NCBI GenBank assembly: GCA_023954475.1
Contig: JAMLHW010000002.1
Span: forward strand, 496,001-560,000
Origin: Anaerolineae bacterium
GTDB taxonomy: Bacteria; Chloroflexota; Anaerolineae; Promineifilales; Promineifilaceae
Reading direction: 5' to 3'
DNA length: 64,000 bases
Shown here: piece after piece, positions 7,288 through 18,836 of the stretch
Numbering within the stretch: position 1 is the first letter of the stretch
How the letters are laid out: every line of letters begins with the position of its first letter
Position numbers and translations under genes: made by a program
Notes under the pieces: generated by a model
Seen by the model: the letters and a program-made list of their open reading frames with translations, nothing else
Databases searched by the model: none
What the model was told of the DNA's origin: nothing

Positions 7288-9039
7288 ATGGACAGAACCA
7301 TTCCCAGCAGCGGCAGTGAAGAAATCGCGCTCTATACGCGCACCTACTATTCCCTGCTGCGCAGTTCACGTGAAGTCAAACTCAAAACATTGATCGAAGC
7401 ACACACGCGCACCCGATCCGCGCTGCACATCCATGCCGATTCGGCCGAACCGGATATGTCGGCGTTCATCTATGGACTGCTGCGCATGCCCGATTGTCTC
7501 GTCAGCGGTGTCAAGCTGGTCGTCATGGGGCAATCACAACGCGCCTTTATCGAGCATGGCTATCCCGATGTGGAAACGTGGCAGCGCGTAGCAACACCTG
7601 CCAGGCGTCGACCTTACTTCTACGACGGCAAAAGTACGCTGGCCGTCTACATCGCCAGCCGCAGCGATATTGACGACATCGTGCCGACATTGACAGCCTT
7701 TCAGATCGAGCGGCGCAAATTGCGCCGACGTTTTCGGCATGACCATGTCATTACGTTGCTCGAAATGCGACGCAAAACAGGGCTGAGCGACAATGATTTG
7801 ACCGCTTTGGAAGATTTGACGGGTGTTTCGGCCGATGACCTCGACCGCCTGCAAACAATTTGGCAAGCAGACACCGTCGACAAGCTGTTATCATTAGCCA
7901 GGACGAAAGTGTCGCTCTCAATTCGCCTGCTCTCCGGATCGCTGGCCGACTATCGTCGCGCCACGCGCAGTTGGTGGGAACACGCCGAACAAGCCGTACC
8001 CGAAATCGCCTTCGCCGATCGCCCGATCTACTTTGTCTCCAGCAATACGCACAGCGTTGCCAACGTACTCAGCGGCTTTGCACTGACGCATGAAGACGCT
8101 CTGGTCAATTACATTCGAACAGAAGGCGGCGCCGCCCTGGAACAGGAATACGCCGATATTCTGGCACGCAACGTACGCAGCAGCATGGAGAATTTTCTCT
8201 ACTACGTACTCAAGAAGTATGAGTCAGCCCATCCTGACGTGCGCACACAACGGCTGGCTCACGAGGAACGAATCGGCATCTACCGCGTTGCCAGCCGTCA
8301 TGTCTTCGACAGTGAAATCCAGATCATCGATCTCAGCCGTATGCGGTTGAATGCGATTGATCCGAGATTGCGTCTGTCAGATTTCGACAGGCTGGCAGAT
8401 TCCAGCGCTTTGATCATCAACATTGACTTTCCACTCGGTATGGCAGCATATCAGGTGCTGGCCGAGATTTCGCACAATATTGCGACGATACTGGGCGTCT
8501 ATATCATGGGCAAGGCAGCGACGTTGAATGGTCGTATTGGCGATGTGATGCTGCCGTCGGTGGTATTTGACGAACATTCGCAGAATACTTATTTATTCCA
8601 CAACTGTGTTTCGGCCGAAACAGTCTCTGACAATCTCGTTTACGGCAATGTGCTCGACAATCAAAAAGCGATTACCGTGTTGGGTACGTTCCTACAAAAC
8701 CGCGATCACATGTCTGTCTTTTACCACGAAGGGTACTCCGACATGGAAATGGAAGCGGGACCGTATCTGAGCTGTGTTTACGAAATGATTCGGCCGAAAC
8801 GCCATCCGGAAAATGAGATTATTGACCTGCACGGCGCGCCGTTCCCGATTGGAATCGTCCACTACGCATCTGACACACCGCTGAGCAAAGGCAAAAATCT
8901 CGGCGCGCAAAATCTTTCGTACTTCGGCATGGATGCATCGTATGCATCAACCATTGCTGTTTTACACAACATCTTGCGCGAAGAAATCCGCCTGCAATTG
9001 GCCAGGCACAAACGGTACGATACACTCTATTCCGGGTGA
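7288..9039 (+). CDS. Conserved protein of unknown function next to selD (583 aa)
   Basis: A 583-residue protein I cannot assign with confidence; it may belong to the family catalogued as DUF6909. It has no signal peptide or clear membrane segment. A mixed helical N-terminal half (RTYYSLLRSSREVKLKTLIEAH) leads to a helix-hairpin-helix-like patch around residues 165-210 (TGLSDNDLTALEDLTGVSADDLDRL). The C-terminal half contains glycine-rich segments such as GVYIMGKAATLNGRIGDVM and VFYHEGYSDMEMEAGPY. The second block resembles parts of nucleoside-phosphorylase-type folds, but I would not assign that activity. The gene starts 11 bp after selD ends, so the two are probably co-transcribed; any link to selenium is only by position. 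Confidence 0.6.
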   Translation: MDRTIPSSGSEEIALYTRTYYSLLRSSREVKLKTLIEAHTRTRSALHIHADSAEPDMSAFIYGLLRMPDCLVSGVKLVVMGQSQRAFIEHGYPDVETWQRVATPARRRPYFYDGKSTLAVYIASRSDIDDIVPTLTAFQIERRKLRRRFRHDHVITLLEMRRKTGLSDNDLTALEDLTGVSADDLDRLQTIWQADTVDKLLSLARTKVSLSIRLLSGSLADYRRATRSWWEHAEQAVPEIAFADRPIYFVSSNTHSVANVLSGFALTHEDALVNYIRTEGGAALEQEYADILARNVRSSMENFLYYVLKKYESAHPDVRTQRLAHEERIGIYRVASRHVFDSEIQIIDLSRMRLNAIDPRLRLSDFDRLADSSALIINIDFPLGMAAYQVLAEISHNIATILGVYIMGKAATLNGRIGDVMLPSVVFDEHSQNTYLFHNCVSAETVSDNLVYGNVLDNQKAITVLGTFLQNRDHMSVFYHEGYSDMEMEAGPYLSCVYEMIRPKRHPENEIIDLHGAPFPIGIVHYASDTPLSKGKNLGAQNLSYFGMDASYASTIAVLHNILREEIRLQLARHKRYDTLYSG

Positions 9040-9086
9040 CATAGCGATCTTGTATCTCAGTCCGCAGCATATGTTTTGGAGTTAAC

Positions 9087-10193
9087 ATGTCTATCACACA
9101 ACAACGAATTGATTACATTCGCACGCAATTGGAAACGTGGCAAGTTGATGCATTGCTGCTCGGCAACCCCACCAATCGCCGTTGGGTCAGTGGGTTCACC
9201 GGATCGTTTGGCTGGATATTGATTTCGGCCGAAGCCGCCATCCTCGGCACTGATTTTCGCTATTGGGAACAGGCCCTGCGTGAAGCACCAAACTTTACCT
9301 TGTTCCGCTGGCAGCGCAGTCAGGGCGAGGCGACATGGCGCGACTTTCTGGCCGGTGTATCTGTTGTCGGCATTGAGGCCCAGCACGTCACCCTGGCGGA
9401 ATTCGCCGCGCTCCGGCAAATTGAGGGCAAAACGTGGATTGAGTTGGATAAAACAGTCGAAACGGCGCGGGAAGTCAAATCGGCCGAAGAAATCGCCCAG
9501 ATTCAGGCAGCCGCTGCCATAACCGACCTCGCCATGGCCGAAGTGCCCCGGCTCGCCCGACCCGGCATCACCGAAAAGCAACTGGCGTGGAAACTGGAAA
9601 AAATCATGCGGCAGAATGGGGCGGACAGCCTCGCCTTCGAGACAATTGTCGCATCCGGTCCCAACGGTGCGCGACCCCATCACCGCCCCACCGACCGCGA
9701 ATTGCAAATCGGCGATAACATCACTATCGATATGGGCGCAAAACGCGACGGCTACTACAGCGATATGACCCGTTCGTTTTTCCTCGGTGACGAACCGGAT
9801 GCACACTTCTGGGATGTGTACAATCTGGTACTGGAAGCACAGCAAAACGCACTGACCAACATGCGTGCCGACATGAAAGGCAATGAAGTCGATGCGCTGG
9901 CACGGGACATCATTGAAGCTGCCGGTTTCGCGGACGAGTTCGGACACGGCCTTGGGCATGGCGTCGGGTTGGAAATCCACGAGTGGCCGCGGCTGGGGAA
10001 GACAGAAACTAATACGCTACCGGTCAACGCCATTGTCACCGTCGAGCCTGGCATCTACTTGCCCGGCTGGGGCGGCGTGCGCATTGAAGATTTGGTCGTC
10101 GTCACGGAAAGCGGCGTGGATTATTTGAGTCGTTGTCCCAAGGAACCGATCATACCCATCAGACATGCAGCAACCGGTACACGCGTTTTGTAA
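9087..10193 (+). CDS. M24B aminopeptidase P / Xaa-Pro peptidase family
   Basis: A 368-residue member of the Xaa-Pro aminopeptidase/dipeptidase family. Residues about 1-125 form the creatinase N-terminal domain (ALLLGNPTNRRWVSGFTGS). The pita-bread catalytic domain follows with the dinuclear metal ligands in IDMGAKRDGYYSDMTR (two Asp), GHGLGHGVGLEIHE (His) and VEPGIYLPGWGGVRIED (two Glu). Such enzymes cleave peptides at Xaa-Pro bonds in the cytoplasm. The start ATG has GGAG 7 bp upstream. It lies 47 bp after the preceding conserved gene, in the same direction, and may share its transcript. Confidence 0.93.
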   Translation: MSITQQRIDYIRTQLETWQVDALLLGNPTNRRWVSGFTGSFGWILISAEAAILGTDFRYWEQALREAPNFTLFRWQRSQGEATWRDFLAGVSVVGIEAQHVTLAEFAALRQIEGKTWIELDKTVETAREVKSAEEIAQIQAAAAITDLAMAEVPRLARPGITEKQLAWKLEKIMRQNGADSLAFETIVASGPNGARPHHRPTDRELQIGDNITIDMGAKRDGYYSDMTRSFFLGDEPDAHFWDVYNLVLEAQQNALTNMRADMKGNEVDALARDIIEAAGFADEFGHGLGHGVGLEIHEWPRLGKTETNTLPVNAIVTVEPGIYLPGWGGVRIEDLVVVTESGVDYLSRCPKEPIIPIRHAATGTRVL

Positions 10194-10242
10194 CGTGAAA
10201 AACCGATTCGCGCAGACCAAGCCTGTTTAGTGAGCTATCGAT

Positions 10243-11361
10243 TCACCGCAAACTTTCGTACAACACAACCGTTTGATCCACTGTTTTGGCAAAGTCAAAC
10301 CGGCGGCTGACGCTTGACGCACCTTGTGCAAGGCGACGGCGCAATGACGCATTTTCCCCAACCGCCGCAATACAATCTGCCAATTCTCCCGTTTCGGCTA
10401 ACAGTCCTGAGACGCCTGATCCAACTGTGCCGCGTATGCCGGGCGCATTGTAAGCGACGACAGGCAATCCGGATGCGAGCGCTTCGATGACGGTCAGCGG
10501 ATGCACTTCACTGTCAGACGCGGTGACGAAGAAATCGGCCGAAGCGAGATAAGACGGCACAAGGTCAAACGCTATAGAACCCACGAACCGTACAACAGGT
10601 GCAATGTCGAGTTTCCGCGCCAATTGCTGCATCCGGTCGCTGTCAGGGCCGGGACCGATCAGCAGGAGACGCAGGGCGCGATTGCAATTGTAAGCACGAG
10701 CAAATTGGTGGAGCAGGTCGTCAATGCGCTTTTCGGCCGAAATCCGTCCCACATAAATAGCTACCACATCCTCTGCTGTATATCCCAATGCGCGTTTGCT
10801 CAACGATGCCGGCGGATTGGCAAAACGGTCGATGTCAATACCGTTTTCAATGACGTGAATCGGCGTGGTCACACCGTATGCTTGCATGAGGTCGTGCAAT
10901 TCGGCCGAAGGTGCGATGACCGCATCGGCCAAACCCGCACGGCGTGGCCAGACCCGACCATGGAACCGGGTCACAAGCGGCCAGGGCAGATGGAACAACC
11001 TGGCTGTATACAAATCATAGCGGGTGTGATTGGTGTAGATGACGGGAATGTGATCGGGCGTGTATTTTCGGCCGAATTCGACACTCATGTACAGATGGTG
11101 ACAATGCACCACATCCATTTGTGCCAGTTGCGCTTGTACCGCACGTGCGAAGCGCGGGGCCACGTAGTAGCCGGTCGTTCCCAGTGCAATGCCGGGCGAA
11201 CGCACGACATTGTCAGCCTCATCGGCACTGTCCGGCTTGCCGAGTGTAAAAATCGTGACAGCATGGCCGCGAGCTGTCAGGTGCGCTTTGTACAGCATCA
11301 CCATGCGCGTGACGCCGTTCAAAACCGGCTTGTAGCAAGCCGTCACCATGCCAATCTTCAT
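10243..11361 (-). CDS. Family GT4 glycosyltransferase
   Basis: A 372-residue GT-B fold glycosyltransferase. The N-terminal acceptor domain begins MKIGMVTACYKPVLNGVTR with the Gly-rich turn typical of GT4. The C-terminal donor-binding domain has VAIYVGRISAEKRIDDLL and an EX7E-type segment around SDSEVHPLTVIEALASGLPVV. The nearest characterised relatives in style are diacylglycerol glucosyltransferases and PimB-like mannosyltransferases, so a glycolipid or cell-envelope glycan product is plausible, but donor and acceptor are not readable. The gene is monocistronic and leftward; convergent with the aminopeptidase gene on its 3' side. Confidence 0.88.
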   Translation of the reverse strand: MKIGMVTACYKPVLNGVTRMVMLYKAHLTARGHAVTIFTLGKPDSADEADNVVRSPGIALGTTGYYVAPRFARAVQAQLAQMDVVHCHHLYMSVEFGRKYTPDHIPVIYTNHTRYDLYTARLFHLPWPLVTRFHGRVWPRRAGLADAVIAPSAELHDLMQAYGVTTPIHVIENGIDIDRFANPPASLSKRALGYTAEDVVAIYVGRISAEKRIDDLLHQFARAYNCNRALRLLLIGPGPDSDRMQQLARKLDIAPVVRFVGSIAFDLVPSYLASADFFVTASDSEVHPLTVIEALASGLPVVAYNAPGIRGTVGSGVSGLLAETGELADCIAAVGENASLRRRLAQGASSVSRRFDFAKTVDQTVVLYESLR

Positions 11362-11513
11362 ACACTAAAAGCACCGAAGGTCAGGGAAAAGTGCGTCGAG
11401 CTGCACTGCGCGGCTACGACGCCTTTGGCCGACAAACCGGGAACCGTCAAGTGACGGGTGACAATTTCCACGGTACGGCAACGCCGGGAAATCATCTCTT
11501 GAGAACAGCAATT

Positions 11514-12620
11514 TCAACTGCGCTCGAAGGTACCGGCTTTTATTGCAATGGCTTCCAGCAAAGAGTCAAATGCTGCTGCAAACGAATCGACCCCGTCCCG
11601 CTGTAACTGCTCGGTGATGGCACTCAAATCGACGCCCAAATTGGCCAATTGCGCCAGTTGCTCACGCGCCTGATCGAGGTCTTTGGGGAGCGTGCAGCCG
11701 AGCTTGCCGTGGTCACGGAACGCATCCACAGTTTGAGGTGGCATTGTGTTAACCGTCTCCGGGCCAATCAACGCATCAATGTACATCGTGTCGGGATAAT
11801 CAGGGTTTTTGGTGCTGGTGGAGGCCCACAAAACACGCTGTGGACGCGCACCTTGTGCCTTAAGTGCGGCGAACGGTGCACCATGGAAAATCTCTTTGAA
11901 GCGTGCGTATGTCACCTTGCTGTTGGCAATGGCGATCTTGCCTTGCAGCGCAGCGGCGGCGGGATCATTCAGATCAGCAAGCGCCTTGTCAACAGCACTG
12001 TCCACACGACTCACAAAAAACGAGGCGACTGAAGCTACTTTCGTCACATCGCCACCGGCCGCCGCCAGGTCTGTCAGCCCGTCGATATACGCCTGGGCAA
12101 CGGCTTCGTAATGTGCCATGCTGAACATGAGCGTGACATTGATGTTGAGGCCTTCGCCAATCAGGGTGCGGATGGCGGGGATGCCTGCAGGTGTGGCAGG
12201 CACTTTGATCATCACATTCGGCCGATGTACTGCTTTGAATAAGCGTCGTGCTTCTGCAATCGTACCATCCGTATCGCGCGCCAGACCCGGCGACACTTCG
12301 AGACTCACATAACCATCTACGCCGCGCGATGCCGAAAATACTTCGACAAACATGTCACACGCTTTCTTGATGTCCACGATGACCAAACTCTCGTAGATTT
12401 GCTGTGTCGTTGCATTCGCGGCGACCAACGTGCCGATTTGCTCATCATAATCTTCGTTTTTGCCAATCGCTTGCTCAAAAATCGACGGATTACTCGTCAT
12501 GCCGCGTAACCCATCCGAGTCGATCAGCGTTTGTATTGTCTCATCGTATAAGTATTTGCGACGAATATTGTCGTACCAGAAGCTCTGGCCATAAACGTGA
12601 AGTTCAACCAGTGGGTTCAT
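11514..12620 (-). CDS. tal: Transaldolase
   Basis: A 368-residue transaldolase of the longer form found in Actinobacteria and Chloroflexota. It transfers dihydroxyacetone units between sugar phosphates in the non-oxidative pentose phosphate pathway. Diagnostic segments are GMTSNPSIFEQAI, YVSLEVSPGLARDT and VMIKVPATPAG, whose Lys (about residue 139) forms the Schiff base. The start is the ATG at 12618-12620, with GACGAGG spaced 5-8 bp upstream; in-frame codons before it lack a ribosome-binding sequence. rpiB, another pentose phosphate gene, starts 162 bp away on the opposite strand, so the two may share a control region. Confidence 0.95.
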   Translation of the reverse strand: MNPLVELHVYGQSFWYDNIRRKYLYDETIQTLIDSDGLRGMTSNPSIFEQAIGKNEDYDEQIGTLVAANATTQQIYESLVIVDIKKACDMFVEVFSASRGVDGYVSLEVSPGLARDTDGTIAEARRLFKAVHRPNVMIKVPATPAGIPAIRTLIGEGLNINVTLMFSMAHYEAVAQAYIDGLTDLAAAGGDVTKVASVASFFVSRVDSAVDKALADLNDPAAAALQGKIAIANSKVTYARFKEIFHGAPFAALKAQGARPQRVLWASTSTKNPDYPDTMYIDALIGPETVNTMPPQTVDAFRDHGKLGCTLPKDLDQAREQLAQLANLGVDLSAITEQLQRDGVDSFAAAFDSLLEAIAIKAGTFERS

Positions 12621-12781
12621 AATTGCCTCGTCAAAGTCGGTTGCGAATGCCCGTATCATCATCAAGATGAGCGGCATTCAGCTTACACGCAGATGGCTAT
12701 TGTCGTATAATTGAATCGGCCACGCAACAACGCGCCCGCATACTGTTATCGATTTTCATAATACAAGCACTGAGGATAGTC

Positions 12782-13228
12782 ATGGATGTTGTTATCGGAG
12801 CGGATCATGCCGGATATGAATTGAAACAGAAGATGCACACCAAGTTAACCGATGCGGGGTATACAGTAGTCGATGTCGGAGCGTATGCATATGAGGCGAC
12901 TGACGATTATCCCGATTCGGCCGAAGCAGTTGCGCGTGCCGTCGTTGCCGGAAAAGCGGCGAAAGGCATCCTGTTTTGCGGCAGCGGCGTCGGTGCCAGC
13001 ATTGCCGCCAACAAGGTTAAAGGGGCGCGTGCTTGTCTTTGCCACGACATCTACTCCGCTGTACAGGGCGTCGAACACGATGATATGAACATACTCGCGC
13101 TGGGCGGCAAAATCGTCGGTGAAGCGCTGGCGTGGAAATTGATCGTCGGCTTTCTGGGTGCACAGTTTGACCGCGATGAGCGCTTTGTGCGCCGCCTGGA
13201 CAAAGTGATTGCACTAGAGACAGAATAA
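12782..13228 (+). CDS. rpiB: Ribose-5-phosphate isomerase B
   Basis: A 148-residue RpiB/LacAB-type isomerase, full length for the family. It interconverts ribose 5-phosphate and ribulose 5-phosphate. The phosphate-binding start MDVVIGADHAGYELK, the catalytic Cys in ILFCGSGVGASIAANK and the segment ARACLCHDIYSA are all present. The gene is divergent from transaldolase, giving two non-oxidative pentose phosphate enzymes side by side. Its stop overlaps the start of the next gene by one base (TAATG), so the secreted protein downstream may be translated from the same mRNA although it looks unrelated. Confidence 0.95.
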   Translation: MDVVIGADHAGYELKQKMHTKLTDAGYTVVDVGAYAYEATDDYPDSAEAVARAVVAGKAAKGILFCGSGVGASIAANKVKGARACLCHDIYSAVQGVEHDDMNILALGGKIVGEALAWKLIVGFLGAQFDRDERFVRRLDKVIALETE

Positions 13229-14994
13229 TGATGGAGGTCACTCCAATATTCTTGCTCAGACATCGTATTTTGCCCTTTTTATCGCCGTTGGTGATTGGAG
13301 CATCACTACTGTTTGTACTCAGCTCATATCAAAGCCATGCAGATACAGTGCCAACGAAAAGGGTGACTAACAACTGCGATCTCTTATCTCGGGACAATGT
13401 TTGGTCAAGCTTATATGCAGAAAGCCATCTTAACAATGATGCAGATTTAACGCTTGCAGGCAACGGGAACATTTGGGTCAAAAGGAGTAGTTCGCTGCTA
13501 GAGCTTGATGGCGATGGCAACTTATTAGCTCACAAAGTTTTCAGAGGGCCGCCAGTCCAAAACGCCGTAACCAAGGCAGTTGGTCTGCACGCTAACGAAA
13601 ATGAGTTGCTGGCTCTTGTAAGTGTTGATTGGTATTCGGCCGATGAGACGGATACATTGAGCACCTTAACGCTCGATTCGGACGGAACCATACGAAGCAT
13701 ACACACGTACAACTCTGCCCAGCCCTTCTACTTGCACAGTACGACATCCAAACCAGATGGTGGTGCGCTTTACATAGCGCACGGCAGTGGCACGAACGGT
13801 TCAGGCTCTCTACTGGTCAATTTTGACGCTGACGGCACAATCATCTGGCAGCGTTGGACCGAACATGATGACTTTGTTAGCCTTAATATGGCAGATGCCC
13901 GAGCTTCAAACAATGGCAGCGTATTCGCCATCGGTAACGGGTTGGACAATGGCGATTTGTGGCTCATCAAATTTGATATATCAGGCAATATCGAATGGTC
14001 ACAACGCCTGCACTATGGAGACGCACTTTATGGCTTACTTACCGCGTATCAAGCATTGCCGACTGAAGATGGGGGCGTCATTATCCTAACAGGTTATGAG
14101 TCCATAGGTTCGATCTTGCTCAAGCTGAACTTCGCTGGAGACCTCTTATGGGCACAACAATATGGGCATGGTGAGGATGGCAATCGTGGACAATCGGGGC
14201 GCATAATTCATCAATCCAGTGAATCAACTTGGCTCTTGGGCGGAATGTGTACTACCGATTTCTGCCTGGCTGAACTCACCTACGATGGTACCGTGCGCTG
14301 GACTCGCAAACTCGATATGAACTACGATCAAATGCAGGATATGCTTATCTTGCCAGATGGTGCCATAGTCGTTGCAGGTAATGCGGGCCAGGCTCCTCAA
14401 CCCCGTCGTCAAAACCAAATCGACAGCGAAACAGAATACACGCTTGTGGCACAGTTGAATCACGTTGGCGAGATGCCAGGGTGTTCACTAGCTCAACCAG
14501 GACCAACCATCGAACGCGACATCGATCCCCCTATCAGAATAGAGAATCTTGCAGTTGTCGCAGCCGAAGGACAACTAACAATTGCACAAAATCCAGACCT
14601 CAATATCGACGATATTCCGCTTGAGTGGCATGCACAATGTTTTGGGCAAACCGCTCACATTGCAGTTGATCGCGACACATTGACGGTTACAGGATACGGA
14701 TTTCCAGCCAAGCTAGAACGGCTTCATGTAAACATAAATGATCAAACAATTGGCTATCCACTAAGCAGTTCCCCCGAAGGCGAATTATCTCCTTTCACGC
14801 TAGATTCTCACGAAGCAGAACTCGGCAATTACGTCTTGAATATCGGTGGCAGAAATGGTACAAGTACGTCATTCACACTGGCTGAACCATATCCAGAGCC
14901 AGTAAGCTCTGCATTTGTAATTCCGCCAGCCAGTGCGTTTATTGATTCGATGCATTTACCCTTCACATCTGCTTGTTTCAATTGGCCTGAGTAG
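13228..14994 (+). CDS. Exported beta-propeller-like repeat protein (588 aa)
   Basis: A 588-residue protein with an N-terminal signal (ILPFLSPLVIGASLLFVLSS) and a body of repeated blades of the type GNGNIWV, DADGTIIWQ, DISGNIEWSQ, LNFAGDLLWAQQYG and TYDGTVRWTRKL. These resemble delta-60/PQQ-like propeller repeats, so the protein probably folds as a secreted beta-propeller ending in an Ig-like region. I recognise no catalytic motif. The gene is more AT-rich than its neighbours and has only one copy of the TCGGCCGA motif in 1.8 kb, which hints at a different history. The first ATG overlaps the rpiB stop; a second ATG is at 13231. Confidence 0.65.
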   Translation: MMEVTPIFLLRHRILPFLSPLVIGASLLFVLSSYQSHADTVPTKRVTNNCDLLSRDNVWSSLYAESHLNNDADLTLAGNGNIWVKRSSSLLELDGDGNLLAHKVFRGPPVQNAVTKAVGLHANENELLALVSVDWYSADETDTLSTLTLDSDGTIRSIHTYNSAQPFYLHSTTSKPDGGALYIAHGSGTNGSGSLLVNFDADGTIIWQRWTEHDDFVSLNMADARASNNGSVFAIGNGLDNGDLWLIKFDISGNIEWSQRLHYGDALYGLLTAYQALPTEDGGVIILTGYESIGSILLKLNFAGDLLWAQQYGHGEDGNRGQSGRIIHQSSESTWLLGGMCTTDFCLAELTYDGTVRWTRKLDMNYDQMQDMLILPDGAIVVAGNAGQAPQPRRQNQIDSETEYTLVAQLNHVGEMPGCSLAQPGPTIERDIDPPIRIENLAVVAAEGQLTIAQNPDLNIDDIPLEWHAQCFGQTAHIAVDRDTLTVTGYGFPAKLERLHVNINDQTIGYPLSSSPEGELSPFTLDSHEAELGNYVLNIGGRNGTSTSFTLAEPYPEPVSSAFVIPPASAFIDSMHLPFTSACFNWPE

Positions 14995-15019
14995 TTTTTG
15001 TTGGCAGGGACGAGGCGCA

Positions 15020-15619
15020 TTAGCGGACTGTCTTCGGCCGAAACTGTTCGTAGGCATTCGGCGTGTCGATATCGATTAGAACCGCATCAGATTCAACCGG
15101 AACCAGCAACGTTTCGGCAACATGCCGGCGTACAACGGCCCGTGGTGCACTCTCCCCGCTGGGCAACGCCAATAACTCACCAAACAGGCTGGGTGCAAAC
15201 AAAACGGGATGACCGCGCTGCCCTTTGTAGGTCGGTGCAATGATGAGTGCCTGGGATTGGCGATAGGCTCGGATGACAGTGTCGATCAGGTCGGCCGATA
15301 GCAGCGGCATGTCACCGAGAACGACCAATGCCGCGTGTTCCGGTTCCAGCAACGGCAGCGCCAATTGCAGTGAAGAAACCATTTCCCCATTAGCATAGTT
15401 GGGATTGTGCATGGCAGGTAGTGCGGCTGCTGCAGCGCTGGCGGCTGTTTGTGATGCATCGGCACCGGTGATGACAAGCGCATTTTCGGCCGAACATGCG
15501 TTGACTACACGCAAAACAGCGCCTAGCATCGTCGTGTCACCCCACGGCAACGACAATTTTGCCCGCCCCATGCGCTTGCTCGCGCCTGCAGCCAGGACGA
15601 CGGCGGTAACCGGTTTCAT
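15020..15619 (-). CDS. MobA-like NTP transferase (MocA type)
   Basis: A 199-residue nucleotidyltransferase. The N-terminal signature VLAAGASKRMGRAKLSLPWG binds the nucleotide, and LVVLGDMPLLSADLIDTV carries the metal-binding Asp of the GD(M/Q)P motif. Proteins of this size and pattern include MocA, which attaches CMP to molybdopterin for xanthine-dehydrogenase-type enzymes, and other MobA-like transferases. No molybdoenzyme gene is in the window, so the exact substrate is open. The gene lies directly downstream of acs in the same direction, separated by a perfect 14-bp stem hairpin (15631-15662). Confidence 0.8.
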   Translation of the reverse strand: MKPVTAVVLAAGASKRMGRAKLSLPWGDTTMLGAVLRVVNACSAENALVITGADASQTAASAAAAALPAMHNPNYANGEMVSSLQLALPLLEPEHAALVVLGDMPLLSADLIDTVIRAYRQSQALIIAPTYKGQRGHPVLFAPSLFGELLALPSGESAPRAVVRRHVAETLLVPVESDAVLIDIDTPNAYEQFRPKTVR

Positions 15620-15630
15620 GGGGACGCACA

Positions 15631-15662
15631 GAAACCGGGTTTTTCCGAAAAAACCCGGTTTC
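15631..15662. terminator. Perfect 14-bp hairpin between acs and the MobA-like gene
   Basis: GAAACCGGGTTTTT and its exact complement AAAAACCCGGTTTC flank a 4-nt loop. The T tract ends each arm, so either strand could end transcription. It lies after the acs stop and before the next start, where it would reduce read-through. A close relative of the same design is at 38891-38921. Confidence 0.65.
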
Positions 15663-15670
15663 TCGATTGC

Positions 15671-17575
<1,905 letters not shown>

Positions 17576-17788
17576 GGCGTACCTCCTCAAATCGTGTGGG
17601 TCTTTTTGGAAATCAGGACAGCATTATCTGCCGCAATCATTGTACACAGGGATTGGCGACACGGCGACCCATTTAGCGATTGCATCACAATATCAGTTTA
17701 CAGGCGCTTCATCTTACCGTACAATGAATATGTCAAGTCGTAAATTTGTGTTTACCGGCACGTTGATGCAATATTGCAGGGGGTGATA

Positions 17789-18817
17789 ATGGTGAAACGC
17801 CGGAGAATTTACACACTCGCGCTGATCGGGGTTCTGGTTGTCATCACGGCACTGATCCATGATTCGGCCGAAGCGTTTATCGGGTCAACCTGGTACGCTC
17901 AGTACTGGAACAACACACAACAAATGGGCACACCCACTGTAACGCGCTACGAAGAGACAATCGACTACAACTGGGGATTTTACTCACCGGCTCCGACCAT
18001 CAACGATAACTATTTTTCGGCGCGATGGACACGGGCAGCGTACTTTTCACCGGGCGTCTACCGCTTCACAGCAAAATCAGACGACGGCATACGCGTCTCC
18101 ATCGACAATGTGATTGTCATCGACAATTACACCGCCCATCCGGTTCAGACCGAATACGTCGATGTCGAGCTTTCCGGAGCCACGTACACCATTCAAGTTG
18201 ATTATTTCGAGTGGACAGAACGTGCGGTCGCGGGTTTGAAATGGCAGCGAATCAGTTCGGCGGGAATAACCGTCTCCGGCTCAGCGGGAATCGGCAGCGG
18301 CGACGTCTTGACTGTTCCCGTTGTCGGTGTCGTCTATCTGCTCAACGTCAAGATTGCGCCCGACCCCGCCGCCATCCAGATCGTGGGCCGTGTCAACAAT
18401 CTCGATGATGTGCTGCTAACCGGCAAACGCAGTGAAAACGGGACCTACGTACAGATCGCACTGCCGACTGGTGCAGTCGGCTGGGTTCCTGCCGGTTTCC
18501 TCGCCGTCCCGTTTCCCGTCGCCGATTTAGAACCGCAGCGCGACGACAGCACCGAGCCGTGGGGTCTGCTGCCCTGGATACCTCACAGTGCTATCGTCGA
18601 TGTACCGTCTGCTCGGGTCTATTCGTCATTACAAAACTACGTTTACGCCGCAACCGTTTACCAGGGTGAAATGCTCGAACTCGTCGGATATCAAACATAT
18701 GACGGCAACTTTGTCCTGGTGAGTCTGCCGGACGGAACGACAGGTTGGATTTATGCCGGCAGCGTGAGCGGTGATATTCCGTTGTGGAATCTCGCTGTGT
18801 GGATCGGAGCAACTTAA
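17789..18817 (+). CDS. Secreted PA14-domain protein with SH3-like repeats (paralogue 1)
   Basis: About 342 residues: a signal peptide (IYTLALIGVLVVITALI), a PA14-like beta-sandwich (about 35-165, with YFSARWTRAAYFSPGVYRFT and VDYFEWTERAVAGLKW), then two SH3-like regions (about 180-245 and 265-335, with GWVPAGFLAV and GWIYAGSV). PA14 modules usually bind carbohydrates and SH3b modules peptidoglycan or other wall polymers, so a surface-binding protein is likely. The start at 17789 has AGGGGGTGAT just upstream. The next gene encodes a close paralogue of the same architecture 19 bp away, evidence of tandem duplication. Confidence 0.75.
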   Translation: MVKRRRIYTLALIGVLVVITALIHDSAEAFIGSTWYAQYWNNTQQMGTPTVTRYEETIDYNWGFYSPAPTINDNYFSARWTRAAYFSPGVYRFTAKSDDGIRVSIDNVIVIDNYTAHPVQTEYVDVELSGATYTIQVDYFEWTERAVAGLKWQRISSAGITVSGSAGIGSGDVLTVPVVGVVYLLNVKIAPDPAAIQIVGRVNNLDDVLLTGKRSENGTYVQIALPTGAVGWVPAGFLAVPFPVADLEPQRDDSTEPWGLLPWIPHSAIVDVPSARVYSSLQNYVYAATVYQGEMLELVGYQTYDGNFVLVSLPDGTTGWIYAGSVSGDIPLWNLAVWIGAT

Positions 18818-18836
18818 TGCGAAAAGGAGTTCTTTC

